A DNA stretch of 13,668 nucleotides from Phycisphaerae bacterium (GTDB lineage Bacteria; Planctomycetota; Phycisphaerae; Sedimentisphaerales; UBA12454), in NCBI GenBank assembly GCA_028712345.1, contig JAQTQF010000020.1, forward strand, positions 1-13,668. The letters are read 5' to 3'. The position numbers were made by a program, and so were the translations under genes. The first letter of the stretch is position 1; each line of letters starts with the position of its first letter. Positions 1 to 8,321 of the stretch are shown here, one piece after another. Below the pieces are notes generated by a model. It saw only the letters and a program-made list of their open reading frames with translations. It searched no databases and was not told the origin of the DNA.

Positions 1-628
1 CGATTGTTTCAAGCACAGGGTTCAATTTCGCTTTGCACAAATTTTTATAGTAATCTTCACTAAAGGCTTTCAAATCAACATTAATTCCGTCCAGCCAGCC
101 GGAAGCGAAATCAATAGCCTCTTTGGTCATAAAACCGTTGGAAACAAAAACATTGGCGAGCCCCTTCCGTTTTGCGATTCTGCCGATATCGGCGGCAAGT
201 TCCATAAAAACCGTCGGCTCGGTATAGGTATAGGCTATGCTCTTACAGTCCGCCTCCTGTGCATATTCCACAATTTTTTCCGGCTCAATTTTCTGGCCGT
301 CGATTTGACCTTCTTCAATCGGCTGCTGACTTATCTGCCAGTTCTGGCAGAAGACGCACTGAAAATTACAGCCGGGGGCAGCTATGGAAAAACTCCTGCT
401 TCCGGGCAGAAAATGAAACAAAGGTTTTTTTTCAATCGGGTCGGGATTGGCCGAGCAGAGCTTATGATAATTAAGAGAATATAACTTGCCCTCGATATTT
501 TTGCGAACCCCGCACCTGCCCAAAGAACCGCTCACTATCAGACACCGCCAGTTGCAAAGATTGCAACACACTTTGCCGTCTCCAAGCGATTGATACAAAA
601 CAGCCTCTTTTAATGTTTCCCCTGTCAT
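1..628 (-). CDS. amrS: AmmeMemoRadiSam system radical SAM enzyme (3' end outside window)
   Basis: Translating the minus strand from the ATG at 628 gives 209 codons open to the window edge, so the C-terminus is missing. The N-terminus carries the Cys pattern typical of this family (C21, C22, C25, C29, then GRCGVRKN with C39). It is followed by the radical SAM CxxxCxxC site, CNFQCVFCQN, at C87/C91/C94, and later by TYTEPTVF and FVSNGFMT, also typical of pyruvate-formate-lyase-activating-like radical SAM proteins. Family knowledge: members bind a 4Fe-4S cluster and SAM and co-occur with AMMECR1 and Memo proteins; their physiological reaction is still poorly defined. The start lies 7 nt beyond the stop of the upstream dehydrogenase gene, with no clear Shine-Dalgarno, so translational coupling is likely. 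No AMMECR1 or Memo gene is visible here; they could lie beyond position 1. Confidence 0.88.
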   Translation of the reverse strand, partial: MTGETLKEAVLYQSLGDGKVCCNLCNWRCLIVSGSLGRCGVRKNIEGKLYSLNYHKLCSANPDPIEKKPLFHFLPGSRSFSIAAPGCNFQCVFCQNWQISQQPIEEGQIDGQKIEPEKIVEYAQEADCKSIAYTYTEPTVFMELAADIGRIAKRKGLANVFVSNGFMTKEAIDFASGWLDGINVDLKAFSEDYYKNLCKAKLNPVLETI

Positions 629-635
629 ATAATTA

Positions 636-3515
636 TTATATCAAGCCGTAAATTTTCGCCAAGGTTTTAATCGGGTGTTCAACTTCCCGGCCTGTAAGAT
701 GTTCAATCTGCATTTTACAGGTCGAGCATTCCGTCAGAATTACATCAGCGTTTGATTCTTTTATTTTTTCTGCAAGCCGTCTGCCTATCTTCATAGAAAG
801 GTCGTAATTTTTTTTCTGCATACCGAATGTGCCCGCAATTCCGCAGCAGCCGCCGTCAAGTTCCCCAGCCTCAATCCCTGCAAGTTTCTTTAGAACCTCC
901 ATCGACGCAGGTTGTCTCTCCATCGCAAACAAATGACAAGGCTTATGATGAATAAATGTTGTCATCGTGAGGTCGCCGGCGGCGGCAATCTCAGTTGTTC
1001 GCATAAGATTTTTCAAATAATCAAAGAACTCAAAGATGTTCTCGGAAACAAGCCTTGCATCGGGGCTGTCGACGAAAAATCTTAAATCTTCCTTCAGACA
1101 CAATGCCGCGCTCGGCTCAGAACAGATAATTTTATATCCCCTCTTCACGGCTTTGGCCAAATTCTCGACATTATACTGTAAATCTTTTCTGCTCGTTTTG
1201 ATATCGCCGTAAACCACCGCAGGCAGCGGAGCGGGCCTTTGAGCCGGAACTATAACCTCAATATTATTAGCCCTCAAAAACTTTATCGCCGCAAAGCCAA
1301 GCTCATGGTCATTGTAATTTACAAATGTATCCATAAAATACGCAATTTTATCAACCGGACTTTCCAATTTGGGCTGCTTCGCCAGATATTTATTCGCCTT
1401 CTTTATAAAACTCAAAAAACCAAACTTCGGCATCCTCCTTCTTTTATCGATACCAAGCAGCACATCCATAAACCACTTCATTGGCCACAGAGACAAAACA
1501 AAATTACTGATTGGGGCAACCAGCGAATTTAAAATTCCGACATACCTGTTATGCGTCAAAACCTGCGCGGTCTTGCCAATCCCCTTTTTCTTAGCAAGCC
1601 TCGCCCGCACTTCCATAATCATTTTCGAGACATCCACCCCTGAAGGACATTCAATTGCGCACGCCTTGCAGTTCAGACACGCCGAAAGTATTTGGCTAAA
1701 TTGCTCCGATTCAAAATCCTTTTCCGTCAAAATCCCCTTCGCCCAAGCCGCCAACAGATTCGCTCGCGCTCTCGATGAATACATCTCATCACCCGTCGCA
1801 CAAAACACCGGACACATCCGCACCGAAGAGGCCGCAGCCCTGCAAACTCCGCAACCGCTGCACTGAACAAGCTCAAACTTGAATTCATCCGGTCGGAAAT
1901 TCAGTTCCGTTTCCATTCTCTCTTCGAGTATTTTATTTTTCCCCCTCAAATCACAAACCATTATATCGGCCCTGTCGCTGATAATTTTATCGGGATTGAG
2001 ACTATTTTTAGGATCAAATATCCTTTTTATACTTTTGAGAATTTCGTAATATTCGGCTCCGAAATGTTTTTTCATAAACGCCGCGTGAATCAAACCATCG
2101 GCATGTTCGCCGCTAAGCGAGCCGCCCAGCGACAGAGCAACCGTAAAAACCTCCTCTGCAATTTCCGTCATTTTTTTCACTTCCGCCGGGTCGGATAAAT
2201 CCATATAAGGTCGAACATGAACCTCGCCGTCGCCGGCATGCCCGTAATAGACCATCTCAACTTTATATTTTTCTCCAATTTTCTGCAAAGTCGTCAGATA
2301 CTCCGCAAGTTTTTTATTATCAACCGAAACATCTTCGATAAACGGTATCGGCTGCTTGTAGCCCTTCCGTCTGCTTAATAGCGGAACGGCATCCTTACGG
2401 CACTTAAAAAGTCTCTTCTGAATTGCAGGGTCAAAAACAATTTGCTTATCAAAACAAAGGTCCTTAACTGCTGAAACTGCCGTTTCGATTTTTTGCTTAA
2501 CCTCTTGGTCTGTAGCCCCTGTAAATTCAGCAAGCAAACTTGCGACCGAGCGAGGATTAAGAATATCACGATACTGCTCAAACGCATCTCTGGCAATTTT
2601 GATTAAATCGCCGCCCATAAGTTCGCACGCGCCTGCGCCGCAATCGACAATCATCGGCACCGCCCGGGGCATTTTGTCGAGCGAATCAAACTCAAATTGA
2701 ACGACCGCCGAAGCTTTTGGAATCGCAACCGTCCGCAGTGTAATTTCCGTAAAAACCGCCAGCGTCCCTTCCGACCCGGCAAGCATTCTGGCCATATCTA
2801 TTTTATTATCATGCACAATCCCTGCGATATTGTATCCGCTGTGATTGCGATTCGTCGCAGGCTGAGCCTTTTGAATAATCAAATCATTGGTGTTCAACAG
2901 TTCAAAACAATCTCTGGAGATTTTCGCCTCTGTACTATCACCCTTTTGCGTCGGGTCAGTATCATTTACAAATTCAGCAATGGTTCCATCAGCAAGAACC
3001 ACCTGCAATTTTTCGACATACTCCGCAATGTAGCCGTAACTAAGCGAATGGGCGCCAGTGGAATTATTCGCGACAACCCCACCGACAACTGCGCGGTTTC
3101 CACTGGATGGATCCGGTCCTATTTTCCTGCCTAACTTCAGCAGGCGATTATTCAATTCATCAAGTACGACCCCCGGCTGACAAACTGCCGTTTCGCCGTC
3201 AGCGCTTATGCTGATGATTTTATTCATAAGCCGTGTCATATCGAGCATAATCCCTGCAGTCAAAGATTCGCCGCCAAGCCCGCTTCCCGCCCCGCGAGGG
3301 GCAACGGCAAGATTATTCTGACAGGCATACTTAACAACCACCGAAACATCTTCGACATCCGCCGGAGCAACTACGCAAACCGGAATTATCTGATAAATAC
3401 TCCCATCGGTACTGAACGCGACACGGGTAAAGATATCAGCGAAACATTCGCCTTTTATGAAAGACGAAATCTCCTCTGCAATTTGCTGCGGTTGTTTAGT
3501 ATTCATCTTCGTCAT
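636..3515 (-). CDS. Fused FAD-binding / Fe-S 2-hydroxyacid dehydrogenase (GlcD-GlcF / D-lactate dehydrogenase type)
   Basis: This 959-aa protein joins a GlcD-like flavoprotein to a GlcF-like iron-sulfur part. Residues ~44-265 form the PCMH FAD-binding domain (RGAGSGLGGESL near 74-85, then PDPSSGNRAVVGGVVANNSTGA). Residues ~275-520 form the FAD-oxidase C domain (YGHAGDGEVHVRP, GEHADG). Two ferredoxin-like clusters follow at C552/C555/C558/C568 and C613/C616/C619/C623. The C-terminus has one clear cysteine-rich CCG domain (GGCCGIAGTFG, then ECSTC). The preceding CCG-like repeat has no CCG cysteines at the matching place. The family oxidises D-lactate, glycolate, D-2-hydroxyglutarate or similar acids and passes electrons to quinone or another carrier; the substrate cannot be read from sequence. 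A GGGAG ribosome site lies ~7 nt before the ATG. The stop codon is 7 nt from the amrS start, suggesting co-transcription. Confidence 0.9.
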   Translation of the reverse strand: MTKMNTKQPQQIAEEISSFIKGECFADIFTRVAFSTDGSIYQIIPVCVVAPADVEDVSVVVKYACQNNLAVAPRGAGSGLGGESLTAGIMLDMTRLMNKIISISADGETAVCQPGVVLDELNNRLLKLGRKIGPDPSSGNRAVVGGVVANNSTGAHSLSYGYIAEYVEKLQVVLADGTIAEFVNDTDPTQKGDSTEAKISRDCFELLNTNDLIIQKAQPATNRNHSGYNIAGIVHDNKIDMARMLAGSEGTLAVFTEITLRTVAIPKASAVVQFEFDSLDKMPRAVPMIVDCGAGACELMGGDLIKIARDAFEQYRDILNPRSVASLLAEFTGATDQEVKQKIETAVSAVKDLCFDKQIVFDPAIQKRLFKCRKDAVPLLSRRKGYKQPIPFIEDVSVDNKKLAEYLTTLQKIGEKYKVEMVYYGHAGDGEVHVRPYMDLSDPAEVKKMTEIAEEVFTVALSLGGSLSGEHADGLIHAAFMKKHFGAEYYEILKSIKRIFDPKNSLNPDKIISDRADIMVCDLRGKNKILEERMETELNFRPDEFKFELVQCSGCGVCRAAASSVRMCPVFCATGDEMYSSRARANLLAAWAKGILTEKDFESEQFSQILSACLNCKACAIECPSGVDVSKMIMEVRARLAKKKGIGKTAQVLTHNRYVGILNSLVAPISNFVLSLWPMKWFMDVLLGIDKRRRMPKFGFLSFIKKANKYLAKQPKLESPVDKIAYFMDTFVNYNDHELGFAAIKFLRANNIEVIVPAQRPAPLPAVVYGDIKTSRKDLQYNVENLAKAVKRGYKIICSEPSAALCLKEDLRFFVDSPDARLVSENIFEFFDYLKNLMRTTEIAAAGDLTMTTFIHHKPCHLFAMERQPASMEVLKKLAGIEAGELDGGCCGIAGTFGMQKKNYDLSMKIGRRLAEKIKESNADVILTECSTCKMQIEHLTGREVEHPIKTLAKIYGLI

Positions 3516-3556
3516 TATAGTCTCCCTGCTTTCTTTTGTCTATTCCGCTTTGCCAT
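3515..3556 (-). CDS. Possible 13-codon leader ORF coupled to the dehydrogenase start
   Basis: The minus-strand frame from the ATG at 3556 encodes MAKRNRQKKAGRL and stops with a TAA that shares its last base with the ATG of the 959-aa dehydrogenase (TAATG at 3517-3513). A GGAGGG lies ~10 nt before the small ATG. The peptide is very basic and matches nothing I recognise. The geometry is that of translational coupling, but so short a frame could arise by chance. The frame stays open ~17 codons upstream without another ATG. Confidence 0.3.
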   Translation of the reverse strand: MAKRNRQKKAGRL

Positions 3557-3680
3557 CGCCCGCAAACCCTCCGCTATGTTTAAGACAGATGATTTATTTT
3601 GCTGGAAAAATTATGGAATTAAGGGGTCTGGTGATTATTTGTGTTGGCTGAAATCTGACCGCTGTAATCTATAATCTGAA

Positions 3681-4505
3681 TTATTGTTCAATATCTTCAA
3701 TTTTAATATCCGCACTGGACTGCCTTAGCGCTTTTAAATCACTTTTCTCGGCCTGTCCATTTATAAACCGCTGCACCACGGCATCGGAATGATTGCGAAT
3801 CTGCTCAGCATCGCCATCGATAAGCATCTTGCCGTTATGCAGCATTATAATACGGTCGGCGATTTTATACGCGCTTGCCATATCGTGCGTAACGACAATA
3901 CTCGTTATGCCAAGTTCCTTCTGCAGTTTGATGATTAGCTCATTAATCACATCAGACCTGATAGGGTCAAGCCCCGTTGTCGGCTCATCATAAAGAATTA
4001 CCTCAGGACTCAGCGCAATAGCTCGCGCCAGAGCGACTCTTTTTTTCTGTCCGCCGGACAGTTTCGCAGGATATGCGCCCTGAAAACCATCCATACCAAC
4101 CATCGCAAGCTTCGTTTTTACCAATTCGTCAAGTTTCTTCTGGTTTTTGATATGATGATGCTGCCTGACAGGGAAAACGATATTTTCATAAACGGTCAGG
4201 CTATCGAAAAGCGCCCCGCCCTGAAAAAGAAAACCCATACGAGTGCGAATCGCGTTTAATTCCTTCTCCGGCAGGTTGTCGATTCTCTGGTCGTGGAAAT
4301 AGACTTCGCCCGAATTGGGCCGAAGCAAAACTATAATATGTTTTATAAGAACCGTCTTGCCGCAACCGCTGGGTCCGATGATTACCGTTGTCTTTCCCTT
4401 TTCAACGGTAAGCGAAATATCGTCTATCACGACATTTTTGCCGAAGCTCTTGCTCAGGTCCTTAAGAACGATTATCCCGTCAGATGGCTGTATTTTCTTT
4501 TCCAT
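3681..4505 (-). CDS. mlaF: MlaF-like ABC transporter ATP-binding protein
   Basis: This 274-aa protein is an ABC ATPase with all catalytic motifs: Walker A GPSGCGKT (44-51), Q-loop in FLFQGGALFDSLTV (Q95), signature LSGGQKKR (149-156), Walker B VILYDE (169-174) and the switch His in VTHD (H207). The text GALFDSLTVYENIVFPV is characteristic of the MlaF/Ttg2A branch. The MlaE-like permease gene sits 13 nt upstream, so the pair would form the inner-membrane engine that moves phospholipids between inner and outer membranes. A residue tail after the ATPase core (~235-274) may be regulatory, as in MlaF homologues. An AGGGA touches the ATG directly, too close for a standard Shine-Dalgarno, so coupling to mlaE is likely. 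No MlaD (MCE) gene follows. The next gene starts 165 nt downstream and is unrelated. Confidence 0.9.
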   Translation of the reverse strand: MEKKIQPSDGIIVLKDLSKSFGKNVVIDDISLTVEKGKTTVIIGPSGCGKTVLIKHIIVLLRPNSGEVYFHDQRIDNLPEKELNAIRTRMGFLFQGGALFDSLTVYENIVFPVRQHHHIKNQKKLDELVKTKLAMVGMDGFQGAYPAKLSGGQKKRVALARAIALSPEVILYDEPTTGLDPIRSDVINELIIKLQKELGITSIVVTHDMASAYKIADRIIMLHNGKMLIDGDAEQIRNHSDAVVQRFINGQAEKSDLKALRQSSADIKIEDIEQ

Positions 4506-4518
4506 TCCCTTATTTTCT

Positions 4519-5352
4519 TTAAAGCAGAATTTTCAACGGCCAAAGTGTTGCATAGACAGCTTTTGTTATAACGACAAGAACGAAATCGATACCGAGAATT
4601 AAAATAAAGCTGCCGACAAACGCTTCTGTACACGCCTGGCCGACACCTTGGGCACCTTCTTTGCAGTGAAAGCCCTTATAGCAGCTCACTCCGGCAATTG
4701 CGGCACCAAAAGCAAATCCCTTTATTATTCCTATTGCAATATCCCACATCTCAACACCAGATGCGCTGAAGTCCCAATACGCTGCGCTGTTTATGCCCAG
4801 ATAAGGGACGCTGATTAAGTATCCGCCGAGCATACCAAGAAAATCGGCATAGATAATCAGGAAAGGGGTAAGCAGCAGGCAGGCGATAAATCGAGGTGCA
4901 ACTAAGTATCTTATTGGGTCTGTTCCCATGCTTCGGACCGCAAGTATTTGTTCAGTAACATTCATCGTACCGAGCTCCGCCGTCAGGGCCCCGCCGACTC
5001 GACCGGCAAGCATTACCGCGGCAAGCACGGGCCCAAGTTCTTTGACAACCGACAGATTTATCAGCACTCCCAAATGCTCTTCGATTCCCAACCCCGCAAG
5101 CTGGTCGTAGGCCTGAATCGCCAGCACCATCCCCACAAACGCTCCGGTTACAGCAACGACCGGAACGGAGCGAACGCCTATGGCAAGCATTTGGGTTAAG
5201 ACAAGGGGGTAAGTTGCGGGCTTGAAGCAGGTTCTGCAGGATGCGAGGACAGAGGCAAGCTGGAATCTGGAGAATCTGCCGCAGTGTCTTATGTTTTCCA
5301 GTACTGCGCTGCCTATTGATTCGACCATCGAATTTTTCTGCTGCTCAGCCAT
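4519..5352 (-). CDS. mlaE: MlaE-family phospholipid ABC permease
   Basis: This 277-aa multispanning membrane protein belongs to the MlaE/Ttg2B permease family. Visible family text includes GAFVGMVLAIQ (~70-80), KELGPVLAAVMLAGRVGGA (~104-122) and the coupling-helix region AELGTMNVTEQILAVRSMGTDPIRYLVAPR (~125-154), by which the permease contacts its ATPase. Further hydrophobic segments follow around 155-180, 210-230 and 245-275. Length is normal for the family. The gene begins 8 nt after the alaS stop and ends 13 nt before mlaF, so alaS-mlaE-mlaF looks like one transcription unit. There is no strong ribosome site before the ATG. The presence of this transporter implies an outer membrane. Substrate and direction of transport cannot be judged from sequence. 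Confidence 0.9.
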   Translation of the reverse strand: MAEQQKNSMVESIGSAVLENIRHCGRFSRFQLASVLASCRTCFKPATYPLVLTQMLAIGVRSVPVVAVTGAFVGMVLAIQAYDQLAGLGIEEHLGVLINLSVVKELGPVLAAVMLAGRVGGALTAELGTMNVTEQILAVRSMGTDPIRYLVAPRFIACLLLTPFLIIYADFLGMLGGYLISVPYLGINSAAYWDFSASGVEMWDIAIGIIKGFAFGAAIAGVSCYKGFHCKEGAQGVGQACTEAFVGSFILILGIDFVLVVITKAVYATLWPLKILL

Positions 5353-5360
5353 AATTTTAC

Positions 5361-8039
5361 TTACACAAGTTTTTCTTTTATAAACTCAATAGCCCGCTGA
5401 AGAGCCTGCGGGAGATTCTTCGGTTCTTTCCCGCCGGCCTGCGCCATTTGTGGACGCCCGCCGCCACCGCCGCCAACGAGCGGGGCAATTTCCTTTACGA
5501 TATCGCCTGCTTTCAGACCTTTTTTGATGAGGTCGTCGGTTACACCGGCAAGCAGGATAACTTTATCGCCGTCGGGGACACCGAAAACTACGGCGGCCGA
5601 GGCGGCTTTTTTCTTTATCATATCAATCGCATCGCGGACTTCATCGACGGAAGATAAATCAAGGGCACTGACGACGACTGCGCTGGTGCCGATTTTTTCG
5701 CAGGATTCGAGAAGCTGTTTTGCCTTGCTCATAACATCAACGCCGCTCTGCTTTGAAGCGGTTTTGAGCTGTTTAGCAAGATTTTTATTGTCGTCGAGAA
5801 TTTTTTCGACCCGCTGACAAATCTGTTCGGCGGGCGATTTAAGGGTTTGACTAAGTTTTTCAACGATGTCGGTTAGTTTGTTATAGTATTCGGTCAAACC
5901 TCTGCCGGTCAGAGCGGTGATTCTGCGAACGCCCGCCGAGACGCTTTCTTCCTTTATTATTTTGAATCCGCCTATGACGGCGGTGTTGGCGACATGAGTT
6001 CCGCCGCAGAATTCCCTGCTGAAGGCATTAGCCAAATGATTTTCATCTTCAGCGCCGATAGCGATAACCCGAACGGTATTGCCGTACTTTTCGCCAAAGA
6101 GGGCCATAGCGCCGAGTTTTTTCGCTTCCTTAATGGGCAAAGTCGCACAGGTTACGGCTGCGCCGTGAGAAATCTGCTCATTGACAAGTTTTTCAACTTC
6201 CTTTATCTGCTCTGGGCTGAGAGCCTTTGTGGAAGTGAAATCAAACCGCAGATATTCGGCAGAGACTGCGCTGCCCTGCTGGGCAACGGTGCGACCACAA
6301 ACTTTTTGCAAAGCCCACTGCAAAAGATGAGTGGCGGTATGATTTTTTTTAATCTCTATTCTTGCGGCATCAACAACGGCTTCGACATTTTCGCCGACAG
6401 TTATCGTTCCGCTTTCGAGTTTGCCTCTGTGTATTACGCAATCTGCGATTTTTTCCGCAGCTTCGACGGCAAAAACTCCGTTTGCGCTGGTAATTTTTCC
6501 GCTGTCTGGGGCCTGTCCGCCTGATTCGGCATAGAAACAGGTTTTATCAAGTATAATCGCGGCTTGTTTATCGGTGACGGCTCCGCTCGTATGAAAACCA
6601 TTATTATCAATCCAGCCAATAATTTTGGCGGGCATTTTTTCAAGCAAATATTTTGCTGAATCGTCAGTTGTCGGCAGTTTGGCATCTGTAACAACAGCGG
6701 CAAAATTGCTGCTCTTCTGTGCCGCTCTTGCTCTTTGTCTCTGCAGATTCATCAGTTCCTCGAAGCCGGCGGTATCGACTTTAAGATTTTTTTCTCTTGC
6801 CATAAGGGCGGTCAAATCAAGCGGGAAGCCAAAGGTATCATAAAGTTCAAAAGCGTCTGCACCGCTGATAATGCCAGTCTTCGCGGCTTTGTCGGCGGCG
6901 GAGGCGAATATTTCAAGTCCCCTGTCGAGCGTTCTGCCGAAACTTTCCTCTTCCGATTTGATAACCGTCTTAACCAGTTCGGTTCTCTGTTTAAGTTCGC
7001 CGAAGGCATCGCCCATCGTGCTGACAACGACATCGACGAGTTTGTAAATAAACGGTTCGTGCATTCCGAGGGTTCGGCCGAAGCGGGCGGCTCTTCTTAA
7101 AATTCTGCGAAGGACATAACCTCTGCCTTCGTTGCCGGTAGTTCCGCCGTCGGTAATGGCAAAGACAAGCGTTCTTAAATGGTCGGCTACGACGCGAAAC
7201 GCGATATCGGTTTTGTCTTCGAGTTTGGCGGAATATTTTTTGCCGGTGAGTTTTTCTGTTGCGCCGATTATAGCGGCGAAAATATCGGTATCGTAATTCG
7301 AGGTTTTGCCCTGCATAATTCGCGTGATTCTTTCGAGTCCCATACCGGTATCGACATGTTTTGCGGGCAGAGGAGTCAGTTTTCCGGTTGTGTCGCGGTT
7401 ATACTGGATGAAAACGAGATTCCATATTTCAATTACATCGGGATTGGATGCATTGACAAATTTTGCGCCGGATTTGTCGGGCGTGCCATCATAATGAATT
7501 TCGCTGCACGGGCCGCAGGGGCCGGCTTCGCCCATTTCCCAAAAGTTATCTTTTTTGCTGCCTTTATGAATTCTTTCGTCGGGAAGAAACCGGCGCCACA
7601 AGTCGCCTGATTCGGTATCGGCGCCAATGTTGTCGTGCTTATCTCCCTCGAAATATGTTACATGGAGGCGGTCGGGGTCAATCTTCCAGACATTTATTAA
7701 GAGTTCCCACGCCCATTCAATCGCTTCGGCTTTGAAATAATCGCCGAGGGACCAGTTTCCGAGCATTTCGAAAAATGTATGGTGATAGGTATCGGTGCCG
7801 ACATCTTCAAGGTCGTTGTGTTTACCGCCTGCGCGGATGCACTTCTGGCTGTTTACGGCTCTTTTATATGGACGGGCGCCCAGACCAAGAAAAACATCCT
7901 TAAACTGGTTCATACCGGCATTGGCGAACAGAAGCGTGTCATCGCCGATGGGAACAACGGGTGAAGAAGGGACGAAAGTATGACCTTTGTCTTTGAAAAA
8001 TTCAATAAACGATTCTCTTATTTCAGATGATGTCAGCAT
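5361..8039 (-). CDS. alaS: Alanyl-tRNA synthetase
   Basis: The protein (892 aa from the ATG at 8039) charges tRNA-Ala. It starts MLTSSEIRESFIEFFKDKGH, as is normal for the family, followed by the class II core (FANAGMNQFKDVFLG; EMLGNWSLGDYF; HVDTGMGLER). The editing domain holds the four zinc ligands H567/H571 (HTATH) and C678/H682 (CGGTH). The C-terminal DHHA1 domain ends in a glycine-rich GGGGGGRPQMAQAGG. The frame stays open upstream to a GTG at 8072, but those 11 extra codons come from an intergenic repeat and lie outside the family's normal start, so I take 8039. There is no Shine-Dalgarno before this ATG; the preceding bases are repeat sequence. alaS normally follows recA (and recX) in many bacteria. 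Here it is separated from recA by an RM-like island. Confidence 0.96.
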   Translation of the reverse strand: MLTSSEIRESFIEFFKDKGHTFVPSSPVVPIGDDTLLFANAGMNQFKDVFLGLGARPYKRAVNSQKCIRAGGKHNDLEDVGTDTYHHTFFEMLGNWSLGDYFKAEAIEWAWELLINVWKIDPDRLHVTYFEGDKHDNIGADTESGDLWRRFLPDERIHKGSKKDNFWEMGEAGPCGPCSEIHYDGTPDKSGAKFVNASNPDVIEIWNLVFIQYNRDTTGKLTPLPAKHVDTGMGLERITRIMQGKTSNYDTDIFAAIIGATEKLTGKKYSAKLEDKTDIAFRVVADHLRTLVFAITDGGTTGNEGRGYVLRRILRRAARFGRTLGMHEPFIYKLVDVVVSTMGDAFGELKQRTELVKTVIKSEEESFGRTLDRGLEIFASAADKAAKTGIISGADAFELYDTFGFPLDLTALMAREKNLKVDTAGFEELMNLQRQRARAAQKSSNFAAVVTDAKLPTTDDSAKYLLEKMPAKIIGWIDNNGFHTSGAVTDKQAAIILDKTCFYAESGGQAPDSGKITSANGVFAVEAAEKIADCVIHRGKLESGTITVGENVEAVVDAARIEIKKNHTATHLLQWALQKVCGRTVAQQGSAVSAEYLRFDFTSTKALSPEQIKEVEKLVNEQISHGAAVTCATLPIKEAKKLGAMALFGEKYGNTVRVIAIGAEDENHLANAFSREFCGGTHVANTAVIGGFKIIKEESVSAGVRRITALTGRGLTEYYNKLTDIVEKLSQTLKSPAEQICQRVEKILDDNKNLAKQLKTASKQSGVDVMSKAKQLLESCEKIGTSAVVVSALDLSSVDEVRDAIDMIKKKAASAAVVFGVPDGDKVILLAGVTDDLIKKGLKAGDIVKEIAPLVGGGGGGRPQMAQAGGKEPKNLPQALQRAIEFIKEKLV

Positions 8040-8043
8040 AAGG

Positions 8044-8225
8044 CACGGATTAACGCCGTATTTTTTAGACACGGATTAACACTGACTAACACGGTATTAA
8101 GTTTAAAAAGATTGCTTCGGCAATTATGATTGCCTCGCAATGACAAAAACGAATTTCGTATTTCGGCAGAATTTGACAATTTAACACCATAAATTTTAAC
8201 CGCGGATTACACGGATTTTTTAGAC
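8044..8225. repeat. CACGGATTAAC-type intergenic repeats upstream of alaS
   Basis: The 11-mer CACGGATTAAC occurs at 8044-8054 and 8070-8080, with a further ACACGG at 8089-8094. ATTTTTTAGAC occurs at 8060-8070 and 8215-8225, the latter following GCGGATTACACGG. These look like degenerate copies of one intergenic repeat unit. The first copy ends five bases from the alaS start codon. No gene is apparent within 8040-8321; that stretch holds only these repeats and a pair of small hairpins. Confidence 0.6.
8104..8141 (-). terminator. Twin ATTGC hairpins, one followed by a T-run on the minus strand
   Basis: ATTGC-TTCG-GCAAT (8111-8124) and ATTGC-CTC-GCAAT (8129-8141) are two adjacent perfect 5-bp stems. 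Read on the minus strand, the second-encountered stem is followed by CTTTTT, a weak intrinsic-terminator shape lying between the RM-like island and alaS. The sequence also resembles the widespread environmental repeat beginning GTCATTGCGAGG, so it may simply be a repeat. Confidence 0.3.
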
Positions 8226-8321
8226 GACTATATCAATTCTTAAATCGGTTATACGCAAAGACGCATTATATTCCTACAATTAATATTTTTTCTGCAATTG
8301 TTGTCTATTCTAATATCTTCC

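Noticed and set aside
8040..8072. Upstream GTG start for alaS giving an 11-residue longer protein
   Set aside because: The extra residues are encoded by an intergenic repeat. AlaRS proteins start at the MLTSSEIR-like position.
8040..8321. CRISPR array or recX remnant in the recA-alaS gap
   Set aside because: Repeats are short, irregular and degenerate with no constant spacers; no RecX-like reading frame was found.
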